Assembly: GCA_023935145.1 (NCBI GenBank)
Contig: CM043701.1
Location: 68,553,317 to 68,617,316 of the forward strand
DNA length: 64,000 nucleotides
Source of the DNA: Bretschneidera sinensis
Lineage: Eukaryota; Streptophyta; Magnoliopsida; Brassicales; Akaniaceae
Direction of reading: 5' to 3'
This document shows, piece by piece, positions 23,658-35,247 of this stretch. The translations under genes were made by a program, and so were the position numbers. Below the pieces are notes generated by a model that was not told where the DNA came from, did no database searches, and saw only the letters and a list, made by a program, of their open reading frames with translations. Each line of letters starts with the position of its first letter. Within the stretch, counting starts at the first letter, position 1.

Positions 23658-24089
23658 GAAAATGGATGGCTCAAATCGTCTTCTATCAATGATCATGATT
23701 CTCGTGTTTCCCTAAAGACCACAGAAGACGAAGAGTCTAAAAGGAACTCCCTAGAATTTTCCCCTCAAGAGAAATGAAGAGACAAAAAAAAAAAAAAAAA
23801 AAAAAAAACCAAATAAGACTCCCACACCAAATAGGCCTCCCATATGAAGCAAGCCTGTGGATCCAATAACCATAACAAGTTCAAAAAATTACAAGCAAAA
23901 GTCCTCGGCCTCAACAGCCTCGGTACACTCTATCAAAAATACTGCAATCAATACACTCCAAGAAGACCTTAGGTTTTAAGACCTTACTACTCAAAGTTCA
24001 AAAAATCTTAGCCGAGAGCCTTGATCTCTTATTGGCCTCAGTACCCAAAACACTAAAGGATCAAGCCAAAAGCCTTGAGCTCTAGTAAG

Positions 24090-24390
24090 CCTTGGTACCG
24101 TGAAGGCCAAATGGTTGAACTTAGAGCCTAGAGCTCTTTAAAGGCCTGGTACTCTAGAGGCTAAATGGTTGAACCTAAAGCACCGAGCTATTCAAAGGGT
24201 CGGTGCTCTAGAGACCAAATTGTCGAGCCTAGAGCCCTGAGGTCTTCAAAGGCTCGTTTCCTTGAAGACCAAATGACAAAGCCTAAAATGCTGAGCTCTT
24301 CAAAGGCTTAGTACTTAGAAAGCCAAATGATTGAGCCCAAATCCCCAACTGCTTAAAAGCCTAAGTACTTTAGGGCCAAAATGATCGACC
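24090..24390 (+). repeat. 54-bp minisatellite in the 3' region of element C
   Basis: About five to six degenerate units of 54 bp with the order ggccaaatggttgagcc, tagagc-cgagctcttcaaagg and ctcggtactctag. Less regular copies extend back to about 23900. Tandem repeats just before the 3' LTR are typical of Tat elements. Confidence 0.7.
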
Positions 24391-24419
24391 TCGGAGTTCT
24401 CATTTTACATAATCCAAAA

Positions 24420-25009
24420 AACTACTTTCTTAACCATATAACTGCACTCAAGGAAGTTAGGGCATATAATATAGGAGAAAAATCTCCAACCAACAGCATA
24501 ATGACATATGGTATCCTACAAGGTAATTTTGTAAGCAAGATATAGTAACTAGTAAAATACATACACATGGCAAAGAGCAGAATAATAATCTCACATCAAA
24601 ACCCTAATTTTACTAGGACATTCTAGCCTATGGAAACCCTTGTTCTATTAAAACACTCCGGCCTATAGAAACCCTAATTCTATTAGGATACTCCAGCCCA
24701 TGGAAACCTGTAGTACTACTATGACACTCAATATTAATTAGTTTCCTAATTGAACTCTGCTCCAAAACTTTATAGAAATGGGGACTCTCATTATCACATG
24801 TACACACATAATTCATTTAGAATCCTATAGCCTTCTTTCTTTCTATTTTTCTTTAGCTTTCATATTACTAACTTAGGCATTAGAGAGTCCTCAAAGAGGC
24901 ACAGCCCCTCCGAGGACTCCTCAAGGTTTGTTCTATCTTTGCATGTGTAAGTATTCCATCGTGTCCATTTGTTTGCATTGCAGATTTTTAGTATTAACAG
25001 TCACCAACA
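24420..25009 (+). repeat. 3' LTR of element C (left edge uncertain)
   Basis: Contains the Tat-LTR signature CTAACTTAGGCATTAGAGAG (24868) followed by AGTCCTC and ends CAGTCACCAACA at 25009, the usual end before a Tat primer site. Three to four imperfect 38-bp repeats (aaaccctaatt...ctagcctatgg) lie at 24598-24730. The start of the LTR is not defined by any boundary I can see. Confidence 0.5.
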
Positions 25010-25959
25010 TTTTTAGGTACACTTTCATCATAGTCATCATCATCGTCAATTTATTTGTTGTTGTCAAAATCATTGTCAAATTCACAATAGTAGGTGAAAT
25101 GTACATCTTTATCTCCAGTTTTACGATTAAAGCTAGAATTCGAAGGACATATATCTTTGTTTAAGAAATAAAAAGACTTAGCTAGTCAACAAAATGTAGG
25201 TAGATTATTCAAAAGCATGAAAGAAAATTTAAAGTAGCAAATTTATTTCAATCTACCAGAACATAAAAGAAACCTTATTAAAATATGCAATAATATGCTT
25301 TACCCTATGTTTTATAAAACAATAAGCCTCTTATGTGAGGCATTTTCAACTTACTACTCTAATTAGGTTCACATGCACCAATGTAGCTTATATAAGAGGC
25401 TATAAAGAAGAAAAACCTATATAAATTAAACCTAACCACAAACTTTGAAATGGCTTCATCATTTAATTTACGACTCTAGTAACTATGATTAGATTAATAG
25501 TAAACTGCAGGCTATGTTAGGTCATTTCCATAAGTTAAAGCAACATGATTGGCTATCAAGCTACTCAATTGCTTCATTCTGAATCATCTGACTGGAATGA
25601 TCGCATAGCTTGTGTTATTGTATTAAAAACTTCAAATTCTGCCGTGGAGAATGGTCCAGAACTCCAGATAGACTAGTAGGCAAAATTTTCATTTAAAGAT
25701 TTATGAATAGTATTTACAAAACTGCAATTTAATCACACATTGAACCCCAATATCTTTGTTCTTGGTATCGGCAAAAGTAATTGATCTAATAAGATCTGGG
25801 TATGTGGATACACATTGATGACTAGCCACTTTAGACTACATAGGGGTCAGACCTCCCAAGTATGCAATGATAAAATCATCATCTTGAGAGCCTGAACATT
25901 TCATCTTCAGTGAACAACTGTCACATCTCACAAGGCTTAACACACAAAAATTACATTCC
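25010..25959. other. Unassigned stretch
   Basis: AT-rich sequence between the Tat LTR and the solo LTR. I see no coding frame beyond about 70 codons, no RNA gene and no clear repeat. Confidence 0.5.
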
Positions 25960-26574
25960 TGTTGGGGCCACCTCAGGACATTGGGAAGAAGATCTACAAC
26001 GCCCATTTAAAAGGATTCAAATCCTCATAAAAGATGGACAAGGTGGAAGGTATCAAGGGCGCCATCAAATACGTGCATAGAGAACCACTTTGCTTCTCTC
26101 TCTACCACTTTCATATCTCTTTAAACATTTCCTTTTACTTCACTTTGGTAGGTCTACTGACTTAGCCATCGAAGAGTCTTTCTCGGAGAACCAAACTCTA
26201 GGTGGCTTTCCTTGCATTGGTTCATGTATCACACTAGGTAATCACAAGAACGAGGCTGTTGACCCTCACCTCCATTTTAATGATGACAAAACACAACTCT
26301 TATTATACTAACGATGTTATCTAAGTGTATTAAGCAATAAGAGCATTCAACCAAGGATCAAGGTGCAAGAACTTAACCCGAATCAAACATCAAGTGAAGA
26401 TAGAATAACTAGAATAGGTCTATGGTATTAAATCAAGTTTTAAGTCTCACTTGTTCAGGTAATTAGCTTGTCCAATGGCTCTTTTTGAAAAAGCATTTTT
26501 AACATAACCTTTTAAACAAATGTTTTTAAAGTTAAAATCTATTTAACACATGAAAAACTGGGTTGTTAAAGCAA

Positions 26575-26840
26575 CCCAGTCAACTGGGTACTTATACCAG
26601 TCTTCTGGTATAAAGGTCAGTATGTTCCTAGTTGACTGGATACTTCATACCAGTCGACTGGTGCTTTGGTCAGAGACTTTCCAATCGTCTAGTAAGAACT
26701 ACCCAGTCGACTGGTAATCTGGGCAGAAGGTTTCCAGTCGACTGGTAAGTTATACCCAGTCAATTGGTACCTTCAACAGCCTTAAAAATGTGATTTTTAA
26801 AGAGGACTCAGTCGACTGGTACTAAGACCCAGTCAACTAG
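26575..26840 (+). repeat. Array of CCAGTCGACTGG palindromes in U3 of the 5' LTR
   Basis: Ten copies at irregular spacing of 20-45 bp: near 26575, 26598, 26628, 26650, 26681, 26703, 26733, 26756, 26808 and 26829. Three are perfect CCAGTCGACTGG, others differ by one to three bases. The 12-mer is its own reverse complement. Confidence 0.92.
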
Positions 26841-26888
26841 TAATTCGAAAAATATGACTGTTATACCGCCAGACCTGTACATTTGATG

Positions 26889-26896
26889 TATAAAAG
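26889..26896 (+). promoter_or_regulatory. TATA box of the SIRE LTR
   Basis: GTATAAAAGCG, 49 bp after the last palindrome; the 3' LTR has the matching box near 35827 (GTACAAAAG), already mutated. Confidence 0.65.
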
Positions 26897-27495
26897 CGTA
26901 CCAAATTAATTCAGAACGAAAATATTTCATTAAGGCTATTTAAACCCACACTACTGAGCATTTCAAAATAGAGGATTACACATTCAAACAAGTTTTTACT
27001 CATTGATACTCAAAAAGCTTTGAAAAATTGATTGTTGAGCCATTCTTCAAGCATTACCTAGAAAGAGAGATATTATTCAGTTGTATAAGCTTCCATTAGT
27101 GTCTCTCTACTGTTTTCTTTACAGTATTTATTGTAAATGGATTTGCTTCCGAAAAGAAGGGGTTTTTGCTTCCGAGCGGAAGGGGTTTGCTTCCAAGAGG
27201 AAGGGATTGTAAGGTTTGTGCAACACCCGTGAAGTTGCACAACTAAGTTTCTTAGTGGAGTACTTCAAGGAGGTTCCTTGAAGAGAGTGGACATAGGGTC
27301 GGAACGATTTCGATATTGTCGAACCACTATAAACTGAGTTTGCATCCTCTATTCCTTAAACTCCTTATTTACAGAACATATTACTTGTTGTATGCTTGTT
27401 GTGTTATCTGTTTTAATAAACTTGTGTTTCAATCCGCAAAAAGTTTTTAAAACCCAATTCACCCCCCTTATTGGGTTGAAACCTCAGTCTACAAT

Positions 27496-27507
27496 TGGTA
27501 TCAGAGC
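27496..27507 (+). other. Primer-binding site, initiator tRNA-Met
   Basis: TGGTATCAGAGC, two bases after the LTR end, the standard site of plant copia elements. Confidence 0.92.
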
Positions 27508-27548
27508 CTCGTTATCAATTTTAGGCTTAATATCCTTGAGTTGATCTG

Positions 27549-29612
27549 ATGGCAGCAAATAGCTATTCTGAGGGACACTCATATACTAGGCCTCCCTTGT
27601 TCAATGGCTCCAACTATAACTATTGGAAAAATAGGATGAAAATATTTGTTAAAGGACAATATTATAATCTATGGAGAGTCATTGAAGAGGGACCTAGAAT
27701 TCCATCAAAGGAAATCACTATTGGAGATACCATTCATACAATGTCTAAACTCAAAACTGAGTACAATGAGGAGGATTATAGAATGATGTATTTCAATAGT
27801 AGAGCAACAAGTATTTTACATTGTGTTTTAGATATATTTGAATACAATAAAATCTCTGCATATGTTTCAGCTAAGGAAATATGAGATAAATTGCAAGTGA
27901 CATATGAAGGAACTAGTGAGGTTAAAAAATCAAAAATCTATATGCTAGTATCTGAATATGAATCTTTTAGAATGTCTCCTAATGAAACAATTTCTCAAAT
28001 GCACTCACGCTTCACAACTATTGTTAATGTTTTGAAGCTTCTTGGTAGGAACATTGATCAATTTGAATTGACAAGAAAAATCTTAAGGTCTTTGCCATCC
28101 ACATGGAAAGCAAAGAAGACTGCTATCACGGAGGCCAAAGATCTTGACAAACTTGATGTTGAAACATTCCTGGGGTCATTGTTGACATATGAAATGGAGA
28201 AAATGAATTCTATTGTCAATGATGATGAAAAGAAAAAGAAAGTTATTGCTCTCAAAGCCTCTACATACAACAGAGAAGAAGAATCAGAAGAAGAGGCAGT
28301 GAGCAGCGAAGAAGATGGCGATATGGCTCTAATCACCAAGTGGTTTCATAAATTCTTGAAGAAAAGCAAAAAATCTTACACAAAGGATCCTACCTAAAAA
28401 ATGGAACCACTTGTGTGCTATGGATGCAAGAAGCTCGGTCCCATCAAGGCCGATTGTATGTCTACAAACAAACCATATAAGAGCTTCAAGAAGAAGGCTA
28501 TGATTGCAACCACTTGGAGTGATGATGAAGAAGAAGAAGAATCCTCGGATAAAGAAGTCGGATATGAGGAAATTGCCAACCTATGCCTTATGGCAATTGA
28601 TGATGAAAATGAGGTATTATCTTCTCCCTCTTCTAAAAATAACATTGTGAGCAGTAGTGAAGAATTATTAGAAGTTATAAATGAAATGCATGATGAATTA
28701 AAAAAATTCGATTCTAGGAACTCTACTCTTAAGAAAGAGATGTCAACTCTTTCTAAAAAGATGATTAGTCTAAGAGAAGAGAAAGAAAAATTATCTTCAT
28801 TGCTGTATGATGCTTCTCAAGACTTCCTCAAAGATGAAAATGAGAATTTAAAGAAGAAGATACTAAAATTGAATGGTACTATATCTAGACTCATGCTTGG
28901 TAAAGAAAAGCTTGATGAAGTGCCTTCTTACCAAAGATTAAGTGGAGAAAAATCTGGTTTAGGATACTCTCCATTAGGCAAGCAAAAATCAAAAGAGGGC
29001 TTATTCATGAAAGCTTCATGTGTGAATGAAGCCTCTACTTCTAAGGTTAAAATCACACCCCCATTGAATGATAGCATGTCTAGAAATACTAATTCTAATG
29101 CTAATATAAGATTGAAGAATCCTAGAAATACTTATGCTTATATGTATGCTCATTCAAGGAATACTTATGCACATGTTAGGAATAATCATCATGTGCATCC
29201 TAGGAACAATTTATATACCTAAGACTTGCACACTGCACAAGCACATCATAGGAATTACTATCATAATTATTCTATAAATAATATGCATACAAATGATAAT
29301 GCAAGTATGTATCCTAGGAATCATCATCATACATTTTCTGGAAATGGCATGTATATTCATATTCCTTATAATAGAAACATGTATCCTAGGAATTTATATA
29401 CTAAGCATTATAGGCATGCACAACTAAGAAATTCTAGAAATTTCAGTAACTATTATCCTAGGATTGTGCATCATCAACATGTCTATAGATCACCATATAC
29501 TGTTAAGAAAGTATGGGTCCCAAAAGGAACCATATTTTCAAGGACTAACCCCAAAGGACCCAAGAAATTTTGGGTACCTAAAAATGCCATTGTGTATCCT
29601 TGTGTGATGTAG
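27549..29612 (+). pseudogene. gag: SIRE gag
   Basis: Starts with ATG at 27549. The capsid part shows PPLFNGSNYNYWKNRMKIFV (27590-27650), KTEYNEEDYRMMYFNSRA and MHSRFTTIVNVLKLLGR, typical of copia gag. A zinc knuckle near 28413 reads CYGCKKLGPIKADC: the expected histidine of CCHC is proline. A heptad-rich coiled coil (28650-28920) and an Asn/His/Tyr-rich tail (29090-29500) follow. In-frame stops at 27882, 28395, 29220 and 29610, no frameshift. The same frame continues into pol, as expected for a single copia polyprotein. Confidence 0.9.
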
Positions 29613-31199
29613 ATATGTCTCCACACCAAGGAAAAGGGTAACTGTTGGTACCTTGATAGTGGATGCTCAAAACACATGACCGGTGATAAAAGTGTATTCA
29701 ATGAGCTAACTCTAAGAGATGGTGGACTTATCACCATCGGAGACAACACAAAAATAAAGATCATCGGGCATGGAAAAGTTGGTAATGATTTCTCAACCAT
29801 AGATAATGTATTGCTAGTACAAAGCCTTAAGCCAAATTTACTAAGTATTAGTCAACTTTTTGACAAATGCAACAAAGTCACATTTGAGACCTTTCATTGT
29901 CTAGTTATAGATATCAAGAGTAACAAGATTAAATTTGTTGGCCATAGACATGAAAATTTCTATATAGTTGACTTAAAATCTTTGCATTCCGAAAATGAAA
30001 AATATTTTCCTGCTATTAGTGAAAATCCATGGCTATGGCATAGAAGGCTTGGCCATGTGAACATGAACTTGCTGAAAATCATTTCAAGAAAAGATTTAGT
30101 CATTGGACCTCCCAAAATCAATTTTGAAAAAGACAAAGTATGTGATGCTTGTTAAATGGGAAAACAAACTAGGATTTCCTTTAAATCAAAGAATGTAGTC
30201 TCAACTACTAGACCTTTAGAACTCTTAAATATGGACTTATTTGGTCCAATTAGTACCATTAGTCTAGGTGGCCATCAATATGCTCTTGTTATTGTTGATG
30301 ACTATTCAAGATATACCATTGTTATTTTTATTGCTTACAATGATGAAGCTTTCAAAGGATTTAAAAACTTTTGCAAAAAGGTTCAAAATGAAAAATGAAT
30401 TTGTATTTCAAGCATTAGAAGTGATCATGGAAAAGAATTTGAAAACCAAAGTTTTTCAAAATTTTGTGATGAAAATGGAATTGATCACAACTTTTCAGCC
30501 CCTAGAACTCCTTAACAAAATGGAGTTGTTGAGAGGAAAAATAAAGTTCTAGAAGAATTTTCAAGAACAATGTTTTGTGAAAATAATTTACCAAAATACT
30601 TTTGGGCTGAAGCGGTAAACACCTCTTGCTATATCTTAAATAGAATTTTAATTAGGCCTATGCTTAACAAAACTCCATATAAATTATGGAAAGGTAGAAA
30701 GCCTAATATTTCTTATTTTCGTACCTTTGGTTGTAAATGCTTCATACTAAATAACAATAAAACTAACTTGGATAAATTTGATTCTAAGATCGATGAAGGA
30801 ATATTTTTAGGATATTCAACCTCTAGTAAGGCTTATAGAGTTTTCAACAAGAGAACTCTAGTGGTAGAAGAATCCGTACATGTAACTCTTGATGAGTCTA
30901 ACCCAATTAGAAGTAGAGAAGTTTCTTTTAATGATGATGCAAATTTTATTCCAAGAACGAAAACTCCTACTACAATTATTGACCCAAAGGGGAGTCCACC
31001 TTAAACAAATGGAGAGATGGAAACTCTCAAAGTAAACCAACCATCTACAAGCCGACAAGAGGATAGTCTTCCCAAAGATTGGAGGTATGTAAATTATCAC
31101 CCGATTGAACAAGTGATTGGTGATCCTTCACAAGGGGTAAGAACTCGTTCCTCTATTAGAAATATTTGTAATTATGTAGCCTATTTGTCTCAAATATAA
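29613..31199 (+). pseudogene. pol: SIRE protease and integrase
   Basis: Protease active site LDSGCSKHMTGD at about 29652-29688. Integrase zinc-binding residues lie in WHRRLGHVN (30035) and CDAC (30141-30152). Catalytic acids sit in NMDLFGP (near 30230), SDHGKEF (Asp at 30423) and NGVVERKN (Glu near 30533). The C-terminal KRTLVVEESVHVTLDE region and a Pro/Thr-rich linker follow. In-frame stops at 30153, 30396, 30513, 31002 and 31197. Catalytic residues are preserved; the polyprotein frame is never shifted. Confidence 0.92.
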
Positions 31200-32735
31200 C
31201 CTAAGACATTTATTGAAGCTGAAAAGGATAATGATTGGATAATTGCAATGCAAGAAGAAATAAATCAATTTGAAAGGATTAATGTATGGAATCTAGTTCC
31301 TAGACCTAAGAATCATATAATAATTGGAACTAAATGGGTATTTAGAAATAAGATGGATGAAAATGGAATAGTAACTAGAAACAAGACTAGACTAGTTGCT
31401 AAGGGATATAATCAAGAAGAAGGAATAGACTTTGATGAGACCTATGCTTCCGTAGCTAGATTAGAAGCTATTCGAATGTTATTAGCCTTTGCATGCTTTA
31501 ATAAGTTTAAGTTATTTCAAATGGATGTAAAAAGTGCATTTTTAAATGGCTTTATAGAAGAAGAGGTTTATGTTGAGCAACCTCTTGGATTTGAGAATCC
31601 TAGTCTTCCAAATCATGTTTACAAGCTTTCTAAAGCCCTATATGGGTTGAAGCAAGATCCAAGGGCATGGTATGAAAGACTAAGTAAATTTTTTATTGGC
31701 AATGATTTTGTAAGAGGTAAGATAGACACAACCTTTTTTACAAAAACTCACAAAAATGACACTTTACTAGTTCAAATATATGTTGACGATATTATATTTG
31801 GTGCTGCTAATGAATCTATGTGTTAAGAGTTTGCAAAATGCATGCAAAGTGAGTTTGAAATAAGCATGATGGGAGAACTTACCTACTTCCTTGGACTTCA
31901 AATCAAATAATTAAAAGGAGTCATCTTTATCAATCAATCAAAGTATACTAAGGGCCTACTAAAGAGGGTCAGGATGGAAAGCTCAAAGCCACTTGAAACT
32001 CCTATGAGCACAACGACAAAACTTGATCTTGATGAAGGAGGTAAATGCGTAGATACTAAATATTATAAAAGCATGATAGGAGCTTTGCTTTATTTGACTG
32101 CAAGTAGACCTGATATAATGTTCAGTGTATACATGTATGCTAGATTTCATGCTAATCCTAAGGAATCACATGTAGTTGCAGTAAAAAGAATCCTTAGATA
32201 TCTACAAGGAACTCAAACCATAGGATTATGGTACTCTAGAGATTCATCTTTTGAGCTTGTAGGATATTCAAATGCTGATTTTGCTGGATGTAGGTTAGAT
32301 AGAAAAAGCACAAGTGGAACATGCCAATTCTTAGGTGCAATGTTAACCTCTTGGTTTTCCAAGAAACAAAACTTAGTTGCACTATCAACCGCCGAGGTGG
32401 AATATGTAGCAGCTGAAAGTTGTTGTGCTCAAGTGTTATGGATGAAACAACAACTAGAAGACTATGGCATGATCTTTAAAAGTATCCCAATTCATTATGA
32501 TAATACTAGTGCTATCAATCTAACTAAGAATCCTATTCAGCACTCTAGAACTAAACACATAGAAATTAGACACCATTTCTTAAGAGACCAAGGTAAAAAA
32601 GGTGATATAAAACTAGAATTCATACCATCAGATGATCAAATAGCTGACATTCTTACAAAATCTCTAAAGGAAGCTAGCTTCTGTAAAATTAGACTATTAA
32701 TGGGATTGTTGGATTATGATAAACTGAATGTCTAA
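31200..32735 (+). pseudogene. pol: SIRE reverse transcriptase and RNase H
   Basis: [76 protein letters not shown] and the YVDD box at 31779-31790. The RNase H part runs from SRPDIMFSVYMYARF to the end. It includes a GYSNADFAG motif, where related elements usually have Asp in place of Asn, and LSTAEVEYVAAE. Stops at 31824 and 31908; the terminal TAA is at 32733. With gag this makes about 1,729 codons in one frame. Confidence 0.93.
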
Positions 32736-33182
32736 GTGCTTCATCATTCATTATTATGCATACTTGACATCTAGTGAATGAGCATTAATCCTTGTTTAAT
32801 ATCTCTCTCACACGAGATGGCATAGATAAACAAATTTCGTGCTAAGACTTAAAACTGAAAAATTTTCTCAAGAGTCCAATTGATTGGTAAGCCTATCCCA
32901 GTCGACCAGAAAGACACTACCTAATTTCCCAGTCAACTAGTAAGTCAATACCAGTCGACTAGTTCAACTAGACCTTGTTTGGAGCCAAAATTTTGAAATT
33001 CAGTTATCACCCCAATCGACTGGTAAGAACTACCCAGTTGACTGGCATCTCTCTGCCTATTCTTCCAGTCGACTGGTACCCTGACCCAGTCGACTGGTAT
33101 CCAAAATGTTCATCTTTGCAAATGGACCCAGTCGACTGGTATCCATACCCTAGTCGACTGGTATCGCGATTCTATAAATAGG
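32736..33182 (+). promoter_or_regulatory. Internal palindrome array and TATA box upstream of the extra ORF
   Basis: Between pol and the extra ORF lie ten copies of the same 12-bp motif as in the LTR: near 32876, 32898, 32929, 32951, 33012, 33034, 33065, 33086, 33128 and 33150. Several are perfect CCAGTCGACTGG. Ten bases after the last copy is TCTATAAATAGG (33171-33182), a strong TATA box. The arrangement copies the LTR promoter but the surrounding sequence is not LTR sequence. An internal promoter for the downstream ORF is the natural reading; it is inference. Confidence 0.6.
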
Positions 33183-33410
33183 TTCTTCATTTTTTTCCAG
33201 ATTTTTACTCCATTTTCAAAAACTCTAGCTTTCTCTCTCTACAAAATCTCGCCATTTTGATCCAAAAACCATCAAAACAACACCTAAACACATCGATCTA
33301 CTCATCTAAAACTATTTTTTCAACTTTTTACGGTTAAAATCCCTTATTTCCACCAAAAGACTCCTTTTACCCAAAAACCCTTTTCTTTCAAAATATCCAA
33401 TAGAATCTGA

Positions 33411-34633
33411 GTGAAATACACTACCAGGGGACCAAATGCGCCTATAAGGCAAAGGTCCACCAAATCCATAGATTCGGAGTCACGGGGGAAGGGCGTGGCA
33501 GGCTCATCAAGCAAGAAGCCCAGAACAGAGCTTAATGAGTCTCTGTTTTCCAGCCCTGCAGCGAAAGCCAGGTATAATTCAATCATTCGCAACAAGAAAA
33601 TCATGACGGGTAGAGTTGTCGACTTCGACTCTATTCATCATAGTAATTTCGATATTTTACCTGCCTTCGAGGTAATACACTTGACCCCACTGGTCAAGGT
33701 ACATGAGAAATACTACCCACGACTGATTCACCAATTCTATGCGAACTTGGTGAAACCCAGTCCACTGGCTCTAAGATTCAGAACCAGTGTTATGGGTGTG
33801 GAGTCTGAGGTCAATACTGACCTTTTGATGAGCATTTTAAGGATCCCTGTGGGAGGGATCCAATGGAGTCTGGATGGATGGCCAAACAATTTTGATGTTG
33901 AGGAGATGTGTCAGATAGTTTGGGGCGACCCTAACTATGTGTATCGACCCACTACATTTCATACATGTAATGACATGCCCCCAGACTCGAAATCGTTCAA
34001 CCTTATCGTAAGTTGGACCATCCACCGGAGACTAGGGAGTCGAGAGTATCTATCTAGGATAGATACAGTACTGATTTGGTGCCTTAAAACTGGGAACCAC
34101 TTCAATATATACCCCCTGCTGCTTGCTAACATGATTAATGGCGAAGTGAGCGATTCTAGATATCTTCTCTACGAGATGCTCATCATGCTCATACTTCAGC
34201 ACTTCCGAGTGCCTCTTCCCGCCTCTGAGGCTCAAGATATTGGGCCAAAGGACATCATCAATGTCTCCTCGCTGAAAAAGATGGGATGCACGATCCGCGA
34301 CAGCCTCATCTACTCAAAGGCTCGGAATCACATACAGATTAGGGAGGATGACAACAGTGATGATGAAGACGAGGATGATGCTACTGCTATTGATATGGAT
34401 ATGGATGCCCGAGTACCTCATCTGGGTGACTGAGTGCTGGTCAGGCTGGGTATGGTGATCTACTTCAGGCTATCACGAGCCTCCAGCTGACCATGCAGTC
34501 TGAAATCCAAATGTTGAGCTCCTCCATTGAGCACCTCTAGGATGACTTCGAGCTACACCGAGAGCGCACCGAGAATTTCCTAGCTAAGATTCGGGATCTT
34601 ATTCATGATGGCTCAGACTCTCCCGCTCATTGA
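33411..34633 (+). CDS. Extra ORF of the SIRE element (plant transposon-associated protein), start-loss and C-terminal frameshift
   Basis: An open frame of 340 codons runs from a GTG at 33411 to TGA at 34431. A TGA lies directly before the GTG, and the first in-frame ATG is at 33603, codon 65. The basic, Ser-rich N-terminus (KYTTRGPNAPIRQRSTK) looks like a real protein start, so ATG has probably become GTG. The centre (YYPRLIHQFYANL, VMGVESEVNTDLLMSILRIP, near residues 100-150) fits the putative plant transposon protein family by pattern. An acidic tail follows (DDNSDDEDEDD). After a shift near 34430 the text continues as LLQAITSLQLTMQSEI with a coiled-coil look, one TAG near 34541 and an end at 34633. 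It is the only long frame in the element without internal stops. Function unknown. Confidence 0.65.
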
Positions 34634-35234
34634 GTCTCTTTTCTGTCTTCTTTAGGATGTACTTAGTATTTTACTTTCTCAGTGTCTTAGCACGGACATA
34701 TTTTATTGTATTTATACTTATGTTTCAGCTCTACAAAGCCTAATTTGTATAGACTGGTGTATCTGTCGATTATTTATACTTAGACCCATTTCATATACTT
34801 GTTTTACATATATGTAATATAGTTGCATGTTTTATATCTGCTTAAATTTGGATATATGCTTTGAAACTTTTTCTGCTTGTATGGAAACTTTCAAGTCTTC
34901 TCGGGAAGGCTTTCTAACTCCGAATAGAGCCAAATTTTCGTGTACAAGTTTGTTTCTGGCCCCCTTTTCTGTTGTTGTCAAAATGGGGAAGAAAAATGAG
35001 AAAATATAAAAATCTAATGTAAACTCAACATAATGCATAGATTTAGGGGGAGTATTGCTCCAAAGATATTGGAATATGTTGTCTTGGATGGTTGAGTTGT
35101 AAATAAATAGTGTTTCCTTGTTTACAGGTTGGTTTTACTCCAAAAAACAGAGGAAACTCTGTCCAATTTTTCTCAAAAAACTAACACTTAGTTTTTCCTT
35201 AAACTATTTTCTATTATTAGTTTTGTCATCATAA
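34634..35234 (+). other. Non-coding stretch before the SIRE 3' LTR
   Basis: T-rich untranslated region after the extra ORF. No open frame longer than about 68 codons, none recognisable. Confidence 0.6.
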
Positions 35235-35247
35235 AAAATGGGGAGAT
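35235..35247 (+). other. Polypurine tract of the SIRE element
   Basis: AAAAATGGGGAGAT directly before TGTTGACC of the 3' LTR. Confidence 0.9.

Larger units (their letters stand above)
21196..25009 (+). mobile_element. 3' region and LTR of Tat element C
   Basis: Downstream of pol this element has a long region with an antisense ORF (21670-23489), a minus-strand TATA box (23650), a 25-bp A-run (23784-23808), a 54-bp minisatellite (24090-24390) and a 3' LTR ending near 25009. Such a layout (long 3' region, extra ORF, tandem repeats before the LTR) is established for the Tat lineage. Confidence 0.6.
26257..27493 (+). repeat. 5' LTR of the SIRE element (1237 bp)
   Basis: TGTTGACC ... GTCTACA. 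U3 carries ten copies of a 12-bp palindrome-like motif (26575-26840), followed by a TATA box at 26889. A second, purine-rich repeat (aaggggtttgcttccga, 27135-27210) lies downstream in R/U5. Confidence 0.95.

Noticed and set aside
24598..24700. AAACCCTAA strings considered as telomere-like repeats
   Set aside because: They are part of an imperfect 38-bp repeat; no contiguous 7-bp telomere units.
27488..27510. Possible tRNA-Met gene
   Set aside because: Only the 12-base primer site is present, no cloverleaf.
33411..34433. Interpretation of the extra SIRE ORF as an envelope gene
   Set aside because: No signal peptide, membrane segment or cysteine pattern; the text fits the plant transposon-associated family better.
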